From a virus, in the IMG/VR virus record IMGVR_UViG_3300008261_000048, positions 1 through 64,000 of that record: a stretch of 64,000 nucleotides of DNA. The stretch is one strand, 5' to 3'. Position numbers and translations under genes: made by a program. Shown in pieces: positions 49,165-58,000 of the stretch (position 1 is the first letter of the stretch; every line of letters begins with the position of its first letter). The notes under the pieces were generated by a model. It was given only the letters and a program-made list of their open reading frames with translations. It searched no databases and was not told the DNA's origin.

Positions 49165-49355
49165 TGAAAAGATTTGTTGAATTCACTCTTATCTGGATAA
49201 GTCAAAACATGGCCATACCGTTTTGGATGGTTGGTCACATTCACCTTATGACATCCATTTATGAAGACATTCATGAAATCATTATGAGCATAGGTATGAA
49301 TATTATTGTAGGTATAGGATTTTACTTAGATTGGAAAAAGAACAAAAATGAATAA
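49164..49355 (+). CDS. Small membrane protein, unknown
   Basis: A 63-residue protein with two hydrophobic segments (FTLIWISQNMAIPFWMVGHI and IGMNIIVGIGFYLDW). Overlaps the carbamoyltransferase stop by 1 nt and the thymidylate synthase start by 8 nt, which supports real translation. Not recognised. Confidence 0.6.
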   Translation: MKRFVEFTLIWISQNMAIPFWMVGHIHLMTSIYEDIHEIIMSIGMNIIVGIGFYLDWKKNKNE

Positions 49356-50466
49356 TTTAGATAAACAATATCAGGATCTTCTTAAAACGATTTTGGAACA
49401 TGGTGTTACAAAAGAAGACCGGACCGGCGTAGGAACCAAGTCAATTTTTGGTTATACTATTCGTCATAATATGGCGGATGGGTTTCCTCTTTTAACTACA
49501 AAGAAAATGTATTGGAAAGGAATTGTAACTGAGCTCATCTGGTTTCTTCGTGGTGATACTAATATTAAGTTCTTAATTGATAATGACTGTAATATTTGGA
49601 ACGGCGATGCATATAAAGGATATGAAAAGGAATGTATTGCACATGGCGTAGATCCAATGTCGATGGAACAATTTATCCAAGGAATTAAGAACTATAAAGA
49701 TGATCGAGATTGGATTGAGAAGATTAAAAATCCCGCTACTCATTTTATTCCAGATTTAACAGGTTACCAACTCGGAGATTTAGGTCCAGTTTATGGTAAA
49801 CAATGGAGACAATGGCAAGGTTGGATGAAATATAAAAATGATGATGGTAAAACTGGACATGGTTCCCTTTGGTATGATCAGATTCGTCGTCTTCTTAATG
49901 ATCTTGAACGTAATCCAGATTCTAGACGATTAATGGTTAACTCATGGAATGTTGCAGAAATTGATCAAATGGTTCTTCCACCTTGTCATTATGGGTTTCA
50001 AGTTTATACAAGACCAACTACACGTGAAGAAAAGATTGTTAATCCTGGAAAATACAGAGCAATCTCTCTTATGTGGAATCAACGTTCAGTAGATACATTC
50101 TTAGGTTTACCGTTTAATATTGCTTCTTATGGTCTTTTATTAGAGATCATTGCAAAATTAATGAACATGGTACCTGACCAATTAATAGGCAATCTTGGAG
50201 ATACACATCTCTATCTAAATCATATTGAAGCAGCAGAAAAACAAATCACCAGAGAATCATTTGAATTACCTAAACTAAATATTAACACGGAATGGTGGCC
50301 TACTGTTGGCGGTGAATGTGGGGAAGGCCCAATTAGTTGGCAATCATTCATGGATGGATTAAATAAATTCAACAGTAATTCATTCTGTAAGTGTCTTATT
50401 GAAGAAGATATTCAACTAGGTAAATATGAATCGCAGCCTGGTATTAAGGCACCGTTAAATAATTAA
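49348..50466 (+). CDS. thyA: Thymidylate synthase
   Basis: A 372-residue ThyA enzyme that makes dTMP from dUMP. RTGVGTKSIFG, TTKKMYWKGI and ELIWFLRGDTN begin the fold; the catalytic Cys is C213 in LPPCHYGFQVY; QRSVDTFLGLPFNIASYGLL holds the phosphate-binding Arg and N257, the Asn that selects dUMP. It is about 100 residues longer than E. coli ThyA because of insertions around 95-165 and 222-238. Presence of both this and the Asp-type paralogue at 20306 implies separate dUMP and dCMP routes. Confidence 0.95.
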   Translation: MNNLDKQYQDLLKTILEHGVTKEDRTGVGTKSIFGYTIRHNMADGFPLLTTKKMYWKGIVTELIWFLRGDTNIKFLIDNDCNIWNGDAYKGYEKECIAHGVDPMSMEQFIQGIKNYKDDRDWIEKIKNPATHFIPDLTGYQLGDLGPVYGKQWRQWQGWMKYKNDDGKTGHGSLWYDQIRRLLNDLERNPDSRRLMVNSWNVAEIDQMVLPPCHYGFQVYTRPTTREEKIVNPGKYRAISLMWNQRSVDTFLGLPFNIASYGLLLEIIAKLMNMVPDQLIGNLGDTHLYLNHIEAAEKQITRESFELPKLNINTEWWPTVGGECGEGPISWQSFMDGLNKFNSNSFCKCLIEEDIQLGKYESQPGIKAPLNN

Positions 50467-50467
50467 T

Positions 50468-51445
50468 ATGACCCAAAATACATTAGGCATACATACCGTT
50501 TATACTCCAACTAATAGGCGAGGTACTACTAAGATTCATGATATGATGAGATTTGAATCAATTACAATGATTCTATCTTGTCTTTATTGGAAAAAGTTTC
50601 AAGGACCTATAAAGTTATATTGTGACAGTAATTTTTATGACTACATAAAGAAGTTAGGATTACTTGGTCTGTGGGATGAAATTGATACAAAGACAGTCAC
50701 TGAAGGTTTTGCAAAAGATATAAATCATGATACCTTCTGGGCATATGCAAAAATGTATGTTAACTCATTGCAGAAAACTCCATTTGTTAGTGTTGATCTT
50801 GACCTGTTTCAAAATGAACCGTATGATTACACAACCCATGATATTATATGCTCTCATATTGAACATTCTGATTTTATAAATGATAATGTACAAAATCGAA
50901 CCACACCTGTCTATTATCCTAACTATTTTAATTGGGATATGTTTAAGGATAGGTTTGTAAAGTATCCTGATTTAAGATTCTTAAATCATTCATTGAATGT
51001 GGCAGTACTTGCTGTTAATAAACCTGAATTTTGTAAAGAAGTTTTTGATATTGCAACTTCATTTGCTAGGAATAATAACTTTGATCCACAGAATGTTAGT
51101 ACACATGGTTTTGAAAGATATGCATATACGATTCATTCATCTTCATTAATAACATTTATTGAACAAAGGGTTGCTGCAGCTGTTGCAAATACTAGAGGTT
51201 ATTCCGTAAAGTCCATAATGGATTTAGAATATGACGCAGGCTTGCAAGGATGGATTGGTGATTCATCAAAAATGAAAAATCCTGGTATTACTCATCTTTG
51301 GGGATGGAAGGCTACTATGAAGCTTCCAGAAAACGAAAAAAGCAGAATCGATTTAACGAAAGAATTAGACGCGCAGTTTGCTGAAAATTTTCCAAAAGAA
51401 TATGAAAGATATATGCCAACTATTCTAAAATATTGTAATGAATAA
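50468..51445 (+). CDS. Glycosyltransferase-like protein (DUF6734-like)
   Basis: A 325-residue protein with a GT-A-like layout: a Rossmann-like N-terminus (IHTVYTPTNRRGTTK, then GPIKLYCDSNFYDYI), and TPFVSVDLDLFQNEP carrying a D-x-D. It resembles proteins of unknown function in Bacteroidota glycan loci. Ends 20 nt before a late promoter block. Substrate unknown. Confidence 0.55.
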   Translation: MTQNTLGIHTVYTPTNRRGTTKIHDMMRFESITMILSCLYWKKFQGPIKLYCDSNFYDYIKKLGLLGLWDEIDTKTVTEGFAKDINHDTFWAYAKMYVNSLQKTPFVSVDLDLFQNEPYDYTTHDIICSHIEHSDFINDNVQNRTTPVYYPNYFNWDMFKDRFVKYPDLRFLNHSLNVAVLAVNKPEFCKEVFDIATSFARNNNFDPQNVSTHGFERYAYTIHSSSLITFIEQRVAAAVANTRGYSVKSIMDLEYDAGLQGWIGDSSKMKNPGITHLWGWKATMKLPENEKSRIDLTKELDAQFAENFPKEYERYMPTILKYCNE

Positions 51446-51464
51446 ACAAATTAGAAAAACTACA

Positions 51465-51474
51465 TATAAAAATA
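51465..51474 (+). promoter_or_regulatory. Late-type promoter TATAAAAATA
   Basis: CATATAAAAATAAAAT, 9 nt before the ATG at 51484. Confidence 0.6.
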
Positions 51475-51483
51475 AAATAAAGT

Positions 51484-52464
51484 ATGCATTCGTGTTCAAT
51501 TGAAAAGGTAAAGTTTTATTTAGATGAAAATGAATACATTTCGTATGAATCTTACCTCTTAAGAGGATGGATTTTTGGTGAAGAAACAAAAATTGATGAT
51601 TTAAGATTGGTATCATTAGATAGAAAAACTGTTTATGACGCCTCTATCAAATATCCTATCTTAAGATCAGATGTCGGTTCTGTGTATTCGGACTTTACTC
51701 CTAACTCAAGTAATTCAGGTTTTAGTATAACATTTAAATCTGATATAGAAGGAGAGGTTATTCTTGAGGCAAAGATTAAAGGTAAATGGGTATTAGTTGA
51801 AAAAATACCTATTGCAGATTATCGGATCGTAACTAAAGGACCTTTAACTAAAGTAAATGATAATGCTCACCCTGCTATAGTTGCAATAGATAACTTTTAT
51901 GAAAATCCTGATATCATTCGTGAGTTGGCGTTAACTCTTGATTTTAATCCTAGTGGTTATCATAAAGGAAAGAGAACAGAATTAAAATACATAGTAGAAG
52001 GCACTCGTGAAAAAATAGAACAAGTTTTAGGAAAGAAGATTCGTAATTGGACAAGCCAACCTCATAATGGTGTATTTCAATATTGCACCCCAACCGATCC
52101 TATTGTTTATCATTATGACTCACAAAGATTTGCAGGTGTAGTTTTCTTAACACCTGATGCACCACCTGAAGCAGGTACATCTTTTTATCGCCACAGAAAA
52201 GAAACTTGGTTGGATAAGAATCCTGCAAAATATGGTGGGTGGAAGAGCGAAGAAGAAATGAGAGACTTCGATAAAAGAGTTGTAGGTGGAGAACATGATG
52301 ACTTTTTAGATCCTTCTAAATGGGAAGAAATTGATAGAATCGGTAATAAGTACAATCGATTTGCTATGTGGGATGCAAGCCTAATACATGCAGCCACATC
52401 ATACTTTGGAAAATCAAAAGAATCAGGAAGACTATTTCATATGTTCTTCTTTGACGCATATTAA
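51484..52464 (+). CDS. 2OG-Fe(II) oxygenase with N-terminal beta domain
   Basis: A 326-residue protein. Residues 1-115 are a beta-sandwich-like domain (GWIFGEETKIDDLRLVSL, then SGFSITFKSD) often found with glycan enzymes. Residues 120-326 look like a DUF6445-type oxygenase: PIVYHYDSQRFAGVVFL with the H-x-D, AGTSFYRHR, and the distal His in AMWDASLIHAATSYFG with Arg in ESGRLFHMFFF. It would hydroxylate a substrate using 2-oxoglutarate. Substrate unknown. Confidence 0.7.
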   Translation: MHSCSIEKVKFYLDENEYISYESYLLRGWIFGEETKIDDLRLVSLDRKTVYDASIKYPILRSDVGSVYSDFTPNSSNSGFSITFKSDIEGEVILEAKIKGKWVLVEKIPIADYRIVTKGPLTKVNDNAHPAIVAIDNFYENPDIIRELALTLDFNPSGYHKGKRTELKYIVEGTREKIEQVLGKKIRNWTSQPHNGVFQYCTPTDPIVYHYDSQRFAGVVFLTPDAPPEAGTSFYRHRKETWLDKNPAKYGGWKSEEEMRDFDKRVVGGEHDDFLDPSKWEEIDRIGNKYNRFAMWDASLIHAATSYFGKSKESGRLFHMFFFDAY

Positions 52465-52476
52465 TAAAATAAATTT

Positions 52477-53736
52477 ATGAAATTTAGTATAATAACACCT
52501 ACACACAGACCTACTTTTATTAAAGAGCTGTATGATTCAATAAAAGAGCAGACCTATAAAGATTGGGAGTGGATTCTTTATCTTAATGGTTCTGTTTCTA
52601 AATCTGATTTACCTGAAGAAATTACTTCTGATGGTAAAGTAAAAATCTACATTGATAAGAAATGTGACCTTAGTCCTAATGTAGGTTATCAAAAGAATAA
52701 AGCATTTCATTTAGGTACAGGCGATGTATTAGTTGAAGTTGATCATGACGATATTCTATTACCTAATTGCCTAGATGAATTGGCCAAAGCATATAAAGAA
52801 AATCCTGATGTAGGATTTGTTTATAGCGATGATGCAATCTTAGGAGATAACACTATTCCCTTTAATCAGGCAATGGGTTGGACTTACCGTGAATTTGATT
52901 GGAAGGGTAAAAAGTTAATTGCACATGATGGGTTCCCCGCGGACGGCGGTGCAATATCAATGATCTTTTTTGCACCAGATCATGTAAGAACATGGAAAGC
53001 CGATGTTTATCGTCAGATCGGCGGCCATGATGTAAATCTTTCTATTCTTGATGACCAGGACTTAATGATTAGAACATACCTAGTTACTAAGTTTAAACAT
53101 ATCCCAAAGGTTCTCTACATCTATAGGGTTCATGGAGATAATACTTGGTTAGAAAGAAATAAAGCTATCCAAGATGGTACCTGGCAAATGTTTAATCAAT
53201 GGCAACAAAGATTAGCAGAAAGAGATGCCGATCTAAAAGGACTTAGAAAAATTGATATTGGCGGCGGTCTTTATCCTCGTCCAGGTTATGAATCTGTTGA
53301 TATTACAAACGGTGACATTACGGCTGACTTAAATAAAAAATGGCCATTTAAAGATGGTGAGATTGGGGTAATTAATGCGTCCCATGTAATTGAACATCTT
53401 GTAGACAAGCATCATACAATGTCAGAAATTCATAGAGTACTTGCTGATGGTGCATGGGCATTTATTGAGGTACCTTCAACTGATGGCCGAGGTGCATGGC
53501 AGGATCCTACACATGTTAGTTATTGGAATCAAAATAGTTTTTGGTATTACACAAGACAGCAACAAATGGACTATATCTATAATAAAGATATAAAGTTTCA
53601 AGCTAGGGATTTGCAAACTGCATATCCTACTCAATTTTTTGCAGATAATAACATTTATGTAACGAGAGCCTGGTTAAGAGCAATTAAGAGTTCAAATAGA
53701 AAGAACTATCCAGGCGAACTATTATGTGACTTATGA
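52477..53736 (+). CDS. Glycosyltransferase GT2 fused to a SAM methyltransferase-like domain
   Basis: A 419-residue fusion. Residues 1-240 are a GT2 domain: FSIITPTHRPTFIKELYDSI, DVLVEVDHDDILLPN with the D-x-D, and ILDDQDLMIRTYL. Residues 260-419 resemble a class I methyltransferase: LRKIDIGGGLYPRPGYESVD for motif I, then INASHVIEHLVDKHHTMSEI, the usual post-motif helix. It could add and then methylate a sugar. Its stop overlaps the next small gene (ATGA). Confidence 0.82.
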   Translation: MKFSIITPTHRPTFIKELYDSIKEQTYKDWEWILYLNGSVSKSDLPEEITSDGKVKIYIDKKCDLSPNVGYQKNKAFHLGTGDVLVEVDHDDILLPNCLDELAKAYKENPDVGFVYSDDAILGDNTIPFNQAMGWTYREFDWKGKKLIAHDGFPADGGAISMIFFAPDHVRTWKADVYRQIGGHDVNLSILDDQDLMIRTYLVTKFKHIPKVLYIYRVHGDNTWLERNKAIQDGTWQMFNQWQQRLAERDADLKGLRKIDIGGGLYPRPGYESVDITNGDITADLNKKWPFKDGEIGVINASHVIEHLVDKHHTMSEIHRVLADGAWAFIEVPSTDGRGAWQDPTHVSYWNQNSFWYYTRQQQMDYIYNKDIKFQARDLQTAYPTQFFADNNIYVTRAWLRAIKSSNRKNYPGELLCDL

Positions 53737-53840
53737 AAAAAGGAGGCTTCTTAGGAATATCCTGGGTGGGTTGGTTTTGGATTGCGGCATTTATAACCGG
53801 CATATCTTTTTGGGTTTGGGTAATAAGATTGTTTATCTAA
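53733..53840 (+). CDS. Tiny membrane peptide (35 residues)
   Basis: ATG at 53733 overlaps the previous stop. The product begins MKKGGFLGISWVGWFWIAAF and is one hydrophobic, Trp-rich segment ending WVIRLFI. A membrane peptide such as a holin-like or inhibitory peptide is possible but not shown. Directly before an early promoter. Confidence 0.45.
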   Translation: MKKGGFLGISWVGWFWIAAFITGISFWVWVIRLFI

Positions 53841-53843
53841 AAC

Positions 53844-53874
53844 TTTCAGATATGCCAAACCTTGTTTATATTTA
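53844..53874 (+). promoter_or_regulatory. Host-type promoter for UV endonuclease gene
   Basis: -33 TTTC (53844-53847) in ACTTTCAGATA, 19 nt, -7 TATATTTA (53867-53874). The ATG follows at 53890. Confidence 0.75.
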
Positions 53875-53889
53875 ATTAAACAAAGAGTA

Positions 53890-54828
53890 ATGGCAACAAA
53901 TTTAGGATATTGCTGTATCAACCTAAACCTTCGACCTAAAAGGGTTTCGGTCAATAACAGCTGCATACGTCGCACGTATGATGAGAAGGGATTGGAACAT
54001 GTAAGTCAATTGGCTTTACTTAATGCTCGCAACCTAGTAGAGATCATCAAATGGAATGATCAAAACGGTTTCAAGGTTTATCGCATGTCTTCTGATATGT
54101 TTCCTTGGATGTCAGAGTACGAAATCAAAGACCTTCCAGATTATCGTAAAATTTCAATTCTTCTTCGTGGAGCAGGTAATCTTGCTCTTAAGTATGGCCA
54201 AAGGCTATCCTTTCATCCAGGCCCATTCAATGTTTTAGGTTCTCCTAATCCAACACTTGTACGGAAAACAATCAAAGAACTTAACCAACATGCGGAGATC
54301 ATGGATCTAATGGGTCTCCCTCAATCTCACCTGTATCCCATCAACATCCACTGTAATGGTGTATATAACAGTAAGATAGATACACTGTCTAGATGGGCGA
54401 GTAATTATCTACTACTCTCGGATTCGGCACAATCCCGCCTGGTTGTGGAGAATGACGATAAGGGAAGTATGTATTCAGTAAAAGATCTTTATGACGGCAT
54501 CTTTCAGGCGGTAAAGGTACCTATTACATTTGACTACCACCATCACCGTTTCAATGACGGTGGTCTTTCAGAAAGAGAAGCCTTTGAATTGGCAATGTCT
54601 ACATGGCATCATCATGGTATCAAACCGCTCTTTCACTATTCTTCATGCCGACGTACCTTTGAGAACAATGAGGCTAAAGCACAGGCACATGCTGACTTTA
54701 TCTATGAACAGATCAATGACTACGGTCATGATGTTGATATCGAGGTAGAGGCAAAAGCCAAAGAAGTGGCTGTCTTACGATACAAAGAAACACATCATCA
54801 ATTACTAACCGAATACTTACCATTCTAA
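53890..54828 (+). CDS. uvsE: UV damage endonuclease (UvsE/UVDE)
   Basis: A 312-residue TIM-barrel nuclease that nicks DNA 5' to UV photoproducts. LGYCCINLN at the N-terminus, the metal-site segments RLSFHPGPFNVLGS, PINIHCNGVY, RLVVENDDKG, and ITFDYHHHRFN match the UVDE family, with the expected set of His, Glu and Asp ligands. Codon use is richer in C-ending codons than neighbours. It has its own early-type promoter. In T4 the unrelated DenV covers this need. Confidence 0.92.
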   Translation: MATNLGYCCINLNLRPKRVSVNNSCIRRTYDEKGLEHVSQLALLNARNLVEIIKWNDQNGFKVYRMSSDMFPWMSEYEIKDLPDYRKISILLRGAGNLALKYGQRLSFHPGPFNVLGSPNPTLVRKTIKELNQHAEIMDLMGLPQSHLYPINIHCNGVYNSKIDTLSRWASNYLLLSDSAQSRLVVENDDKGSMYSVKDLYDGIFQAVKVPITFDYHHHRFNDGGLSEREAFELAMSTWHHHGIKPLFHYSSCRRTFENNEAKAQAHADFIYEQINDYGHDVDIEVEAKAKEVAVLRYKETHHQLLTEYLPF

Positions 54829-54836
54829 ATTCATTT

Positions 54837-55268
54837 ATGAAAACACTATCACCTTATTACTATCACACTAGTAAAAGAGTTTTACAAAAACTTGCAATAA
54901 AAGTTATTAAAGCCCTTGATCCTAGTAAGAATCAGCCTAAGCATGGAGAATATGAATCTGAGGCAGTTTCAATTTGTAGAAAACTAATATCAAAAGAAGA
55001 TACAGTTCTTCTCATATCTCCAATCTCAGGAAAAAGATATATTAAGAGTGATGATAATCAACTCTTTATCATTATAGAGGATCTTCGAATGACTATTGTA
55101 AATCATTCATATAGTTATAACATACCTCTTGAAGCCAAGGCATTTGGTAGAGTTTCAAAAATATTTGATAATGAAGTTGAAAAACGCAGAATGCAAATGG
55201 AAACTGAAATCCGCTCAAATGTGAAACATTCACTATCAAACATATATAAAAATATCGTAAATGAATAA
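54837..55268 (+). CDS. Hypothetical protein
   Basis: A 143-residue protein with a helical basic N-terminus (RVLQKLAIKVIKALDPSK), a beta core (TVLLISPISGKRYIKSDDNQ) and a helical basic C-terminus. Eight nt after the UvsE gene. Not recognised. Confidence 0.6.
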   Translation: MKTLSPYYYHTSKRVLQKLAIKVIKALDPSKNQPKHGEYESEAVSICRKLISKEDTVLLISPISGKRYIKSDDNQLFIIIEDLRMTIVNHSYSYNIPLEAKAFGRVSKIFDNEVEKRRMQMETEIRSNVKHSLSNIYKNIVNE

Positions 55269-55530
55269 GTTTAGAGTCCTATTTATCTTTGGTTTAGGCA
55301 TGATTACATTGCCTATAACTATGGTCATTTTTGCATACATTTGGCATATAGGATCAAATCGCGTAGAGAAGAGTTTTTTACAGAAAGATGATAAAGTTAT
55401 TTATGATACTATTGAGGTAAAGAAAACTGTGGTTGATACGATAAAAATTAAAGTCTATGAAAAAGTGCCTCAGATAGATACAAAAAGAGTAGAAACCCAG
55501 TCTTTACCTATAAAAGATACCTTAAAATAA
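55261..55530 (+). CDS. Small single-pass membrane protein
   Basis: An 89-residue protein with an N-terminal membrane segment (VLFIFGLGMITLPITMVIFA, residues 6-25) and a polar beta-rich tail (VIYDTIEVKKTVVDTIKIKV). Overlaps the previous gene by 8 nt. The tail is probably outside the cytoplasm. Unknown function. Confidence 0.6.
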   Translation: MNKFRVLFIFGLGMITLPITMVIFAYIWHIGSNRVEKSFLQKDDKVIYDTIEVKKTVVDTIKIKVYEKVPQIDTKRVETQSLPIKDTLK

Positions 55531-55535
55531 AAGAC

Positions 55536-56171
55536 ATGGAAGTCAAATTTGCAGATAGTTTTAGTAAATCAATAGAAAAGATAATTAGAGCCAATAGGTG
55601 GTATAATAAAGCATGGTCTTGGATTTGCTATGATGTTCCTCATTTTTGGAAAAATGTTTGGAAATTCAGAGCAGCTCTTTCTAAGCATTATTGGTGGGAT
55701 TATAGTGGAACTTTAAAGTTCATGGAAATTGCAATTAATGACATTGTAACTAATGTTGAATTAAAGGGGCTCGAGATTGATGAATCTCGACTAAAGAAGG
55801 TTACAGCAATGAAACGAGTTGTTGAAATCTTAAAACATATTAGTGAAGACAGTTATATTGAAATGTCTGAGGCTAAACACGGTAAAGTAATATTTCATGG
55901 ATTTGAATTTGAAGATGCCAAAGATCACCCAGGATATTACCAATTAGTTGATAATGAAACCCCGAAAGAAAGGAATCATAACAGCAAGGTTTATGAGTAT
56001 GCTAGAAAACTTGAAGAACAAGAATGGAAAGAACTTTGGAAACTTTTAGAAGGTCAATATTATAAAGATTACGAAAAAACAGTAAAACATTTAACACCAG
56101 AAGAAAGACGAAAGGATGATCACTATTATAAGTGGTTTGACGGTAGCGGCCTTAAAGGATGGTGGGACTAA
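55536..56171 (+). CDS. Phage hypothetical protein with aromatic-rich N-terminus
   Basis: A 211-residue protein. The N-terminal half is Trp-rich (WYNKAWSWICYDVPHFWKNV, then KHYWWDYSGTLKF); the remainder is helical and charged. Proteins with this DVPxFWKN...WW pattern occur in many phages without known function. Not assigned. Confidence 0.65.
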   Translation: MEVKFADSFSKSIEKIIRANRWYNKAWSWICYDVPHFWKNVWKFRAALSKHYWWDYSGTLKFMEIAINDIVTNVELKGLEIDESRLKKVTAMKRVVEILKHISEDSYIEMSEAKHGKVIFHGFEFEDAKDHPGYYQLVDNETPKERNHNSKVYEYARKLEEQEWKELWKLLEGQYYKDYEKTVKHLTPEERRKDDHYYKWFDGSGLKGWWD

Positions 56172-56184
56172 ATAAATACTATAT

Positions 56185-56772
56185 ATGATTAAATTTCAAA
56201 AACCCGTTTCTCCTGATCCTACCAATTGGTATTGGTTTGATGGAGGATTTACTGATGAAGAGATCACTCGTATAGAGAGAATGTCGTCTTCATTCAATTT
56301 GGAAAATGCAACTGTTAGTGATAGCGGTATCATTAATGAGGCAATGCGAAAGAGTGCAGTTGGATGGATCCCTTTTGATGATAAGTATAGGTGGATCTAC
56401 GAAAAACTTGCCCACATGGTTTCTGAAGCCAATGATGTACTTTGGCATTTTGAATTAGGTGAGTTAAAGGAGCAAATCCAATACACGGAATACTATGAAG
56501 ACGGTGGCCATTACGATTTTCACCTTGATGTAGGTGGTGGTGATCCTCTTAATCAAAGAAAGATAAGTATTACAGTTCAATTGTCAGATGGTTCTGAATA
56601 TGAAGGTGGAGATTTTCAAATGTTAAGAGGTGGTATTGAACCAGAAACTCTTCCTAAGAAGAAAGGTGCTGTAATCATTTTTCCATCCTACATTTTACAT
56701 AGGGTTACTCCAGTTACTGCCGGTACGAGAAAATCTCTCGTTTTATGGATAGGTGGTGGGAGTTATAAGTAA
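56185..56772 (+). CDS. 2OG-Fe(II) oxygenase (PKHD/prolyl 4-hydroxylase-like)
   Basis: A 195-residue oxygenase. YYEDGGHYDFHLDVGGGD holds the H-x-D iron ligands (His115, Asp117 by count), SITVQLSDGSEYEGGDFQM is the central strand pair, and IIFPSYILHRVTPVTAGTRKSLVLW holds the distal His and the 2-oxoglutarate-binding Arg. Such enzymes occur in many T4-like phages and may hydroxylate a protein or a modified nucleotide. Substrate unknown. Confidence 0.88.
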   Translation: MIKFQKPVSPDPTNWYWFDGGFTDEEITRIERMSSSFNLENATVSDSGIINEAMRKSAVGWIPFDDKYRWIYEKLAHMVSEANDVLWHFELGELKEQIQYTEYYEDGGHYDFHLDVGGGDPLNQRKISITVQLSDGSEYEGGDFQMLRGGIEPETLPKKKGAVIIFPSYILHRVTPVTAGTRKSLVLWIGGGSYK

Positions 56773-56801
56773 GAGGTGTACCCGGTGTGGGTGATTTTCA
56801 A

Positions 56802-56891
56802 ATTGTTAATAACTTTTTTCAGTTTTTTTCACTCTAGAGAGAAAAAAGTTTCCTAAAAATTTTTTTATCCCAATTATTTGTATTATATTTA
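56802..56891 (+). promoter_or_regulatory. Early host-type promoter with upstream TTGTTAATAAC element
   Basis: ATTGTTAATAAC (56802-56813), GAAAAAAGTTTCC, then TTTT in the -33 place (56861-56864), 19 nt and -7 TATATTTA (56884-56891). AAACGGAT precedes the ATG at 56909. Drives a run of six or more small genes. Confidence 0.75.
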
Positions 56892-56908
56892 TATAAAATA
56901 AAACGGAT

Positions 56909-57112
56909 ATGGAAAACAAAATCAAAATCAACCGCAACCCTCTAATTCTGAGTATCGTATCATTTACTGTGGCCTATATGACTGCAACTGGTAAGATTCT
57001 ATCCTACATCGAATTTGCCGATGTACTTAATGAAATTGCATTCTTCGGTATAGCTGTAATGCTTGGTACCATAGGATTATTCGCATCTTTTGAAAAATCT
57101 CAATCTAAATAA
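56909..57112 (+). CDS. Small membrane protein, early
   Basis: A 67-residue protein with two hydrophobic segments (ILSIVSFTVAYMTATGKILS and FGIAVMLGTIGLFASF). First gene after an early promoter. Not recognised. Confidence 0.65.
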   Translation: MENKIKINRNPLILSIVSFTVAYMTATGKILSYIEFADVLNEIAFFGIAVMLGTIGLFASFEKSQSK

Positions 57113-57113
57113 T

Positions 57114-57332
57114 ATGACACCTCTTGTAATCCGGGCATGGGCCCAACAACGCACTGCGGCCGATTTTATTCAACTAATTGAAGACTATAACATTGACCTA
57201 GAGTTGATAACCATTGACAACTTATTAGACTATAACGAAGGTATGGCCTTAGTAAGAGTCAATGATCTTCTGATTGAATTCTGTGATGGTAATCTTTTTG
57301 AAATCTCTGAATATAACTTTGACTGCATATGA
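57114..57332 (+). CDS. Small acidic early protein, unknown
   Basis: A 72-residue acidic protein (DFIQLIEDYNIDLELITIDN). The ATG at 57114 lies 1 nt after the previous stop and is preferred over 57090. Overlaps the next gene by 4 nt. Not recognised. Confidence 0.6.
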   Translation: MTPLVIRAWAQQRTAADFIQLIEDYNIDLELITIDNLLDYNEGMALVRVNDLLIEFCDGNLFEISEYNFDCI

Positions 57333-57580
57333 CAAATACAAAGTACATAACTAAAGATTCTTTGGATGCATTCCTAATTGGAATGAGTAAATATGAAACC
57401 ACCGAACTCTTACATGATCTTAATGTATTGGAACTTCTTGATGGTAAAGTACCAAAAGATCCAAACAGAGACTTTAACGATGTTAAGATCGCCGAGGCTT
57501 TTCTCTATCTGTTCCAAGAAAGAGAAGATTATGAACTATGCGAAATGTTAATTAAAAACTGGCCTCAACTCCGAAAATAA
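57329..57580 (+). CDS. Small acidic early protein, unknown
   Basis: An 83-residue acidic helical protein (ETTELLHDLNVLELLDGKVP, then EREDYELCEMLIKNW). Coupled by overlaps to both neighbours. Not recognised; acidic small early proteins often bind host proteins, but nothing here shows a target. Confidence 0.6.
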   Translation: MTNTKYITKDSLDAFLIGMSKYETTELLHDLNVLELLDGKVPKDPNRDFNDVKIAEAFLYLFQEREDYELCEMLIKNWPQLRK

Positions 57581-57825
57581 TGCAAGTATACCACGCAACT
57601 CAAGCAGCTGCTCTGATAGAAGCCGAACAGTATGCAAAGAAAAAAGGTTACTCTGTAATCTATGAAGACCGCCTATGGACTGAACATGTTGGATATGGGC
57701 ACACGGTGAAGTATTCATTCCCACTTACTTTAGACCGCACTGGCAATGAAGCAAAATTTTGGTTACACATTCAACTCTACCGCATGGGAAACGGTGGGTA
57801 TGAACTTAATTGTTACTTATCATGA
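57580..57825 (+). CDS. Small early protein, unknown
   Basis: An 81-residue protein (ALIEAEQYAKKKGYSVIYED, then HVGYGHTVKYSFPLTL). The alpha-beta pattern is compact. Overlaps the next gene by 4 nt. Not recognised. Confidence 0.6.
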   Translation: MQVYHATQAAALIEAEQYAKKKGYSVIYEDRLWTEHVGYGHTVKYSFPLTLDRTGNEAKFWLHIQLYRMGNGGYELNCYLS

Positions 57826-57998
57826 ATCTAGCACAACTTAAAGAAAAGACAAAAGAATTAATCACAAAGAATCCCGAACTTAAGGATGACCTTATGGAGT
57901 TTTATTACTTGGCAGTATCAGAGATTGAGGAAGGTGGATCTGAAAGCCATGAATGTGAACTTGCATATAGTGATATGATGGACCTTATAGAAAAGTAA
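57822..57998 (+). CDS. Small acidic early protein, unknown
   Basis: A 58-residue acidic helical protein (AQLKEKTKELITKNPELKDD, then ESHECELAYSDMMDLIEK). The start at 57822 overlaps the previous stop (ATGA). Not recognised. Confidence 0.55.
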   Translation: MNLAQLKEKTKELITKNPELKDDLMEFYYLAVSEIEEGGSESHECELAYSDMMDLIEK

Positions 57999-58000
57999 TT

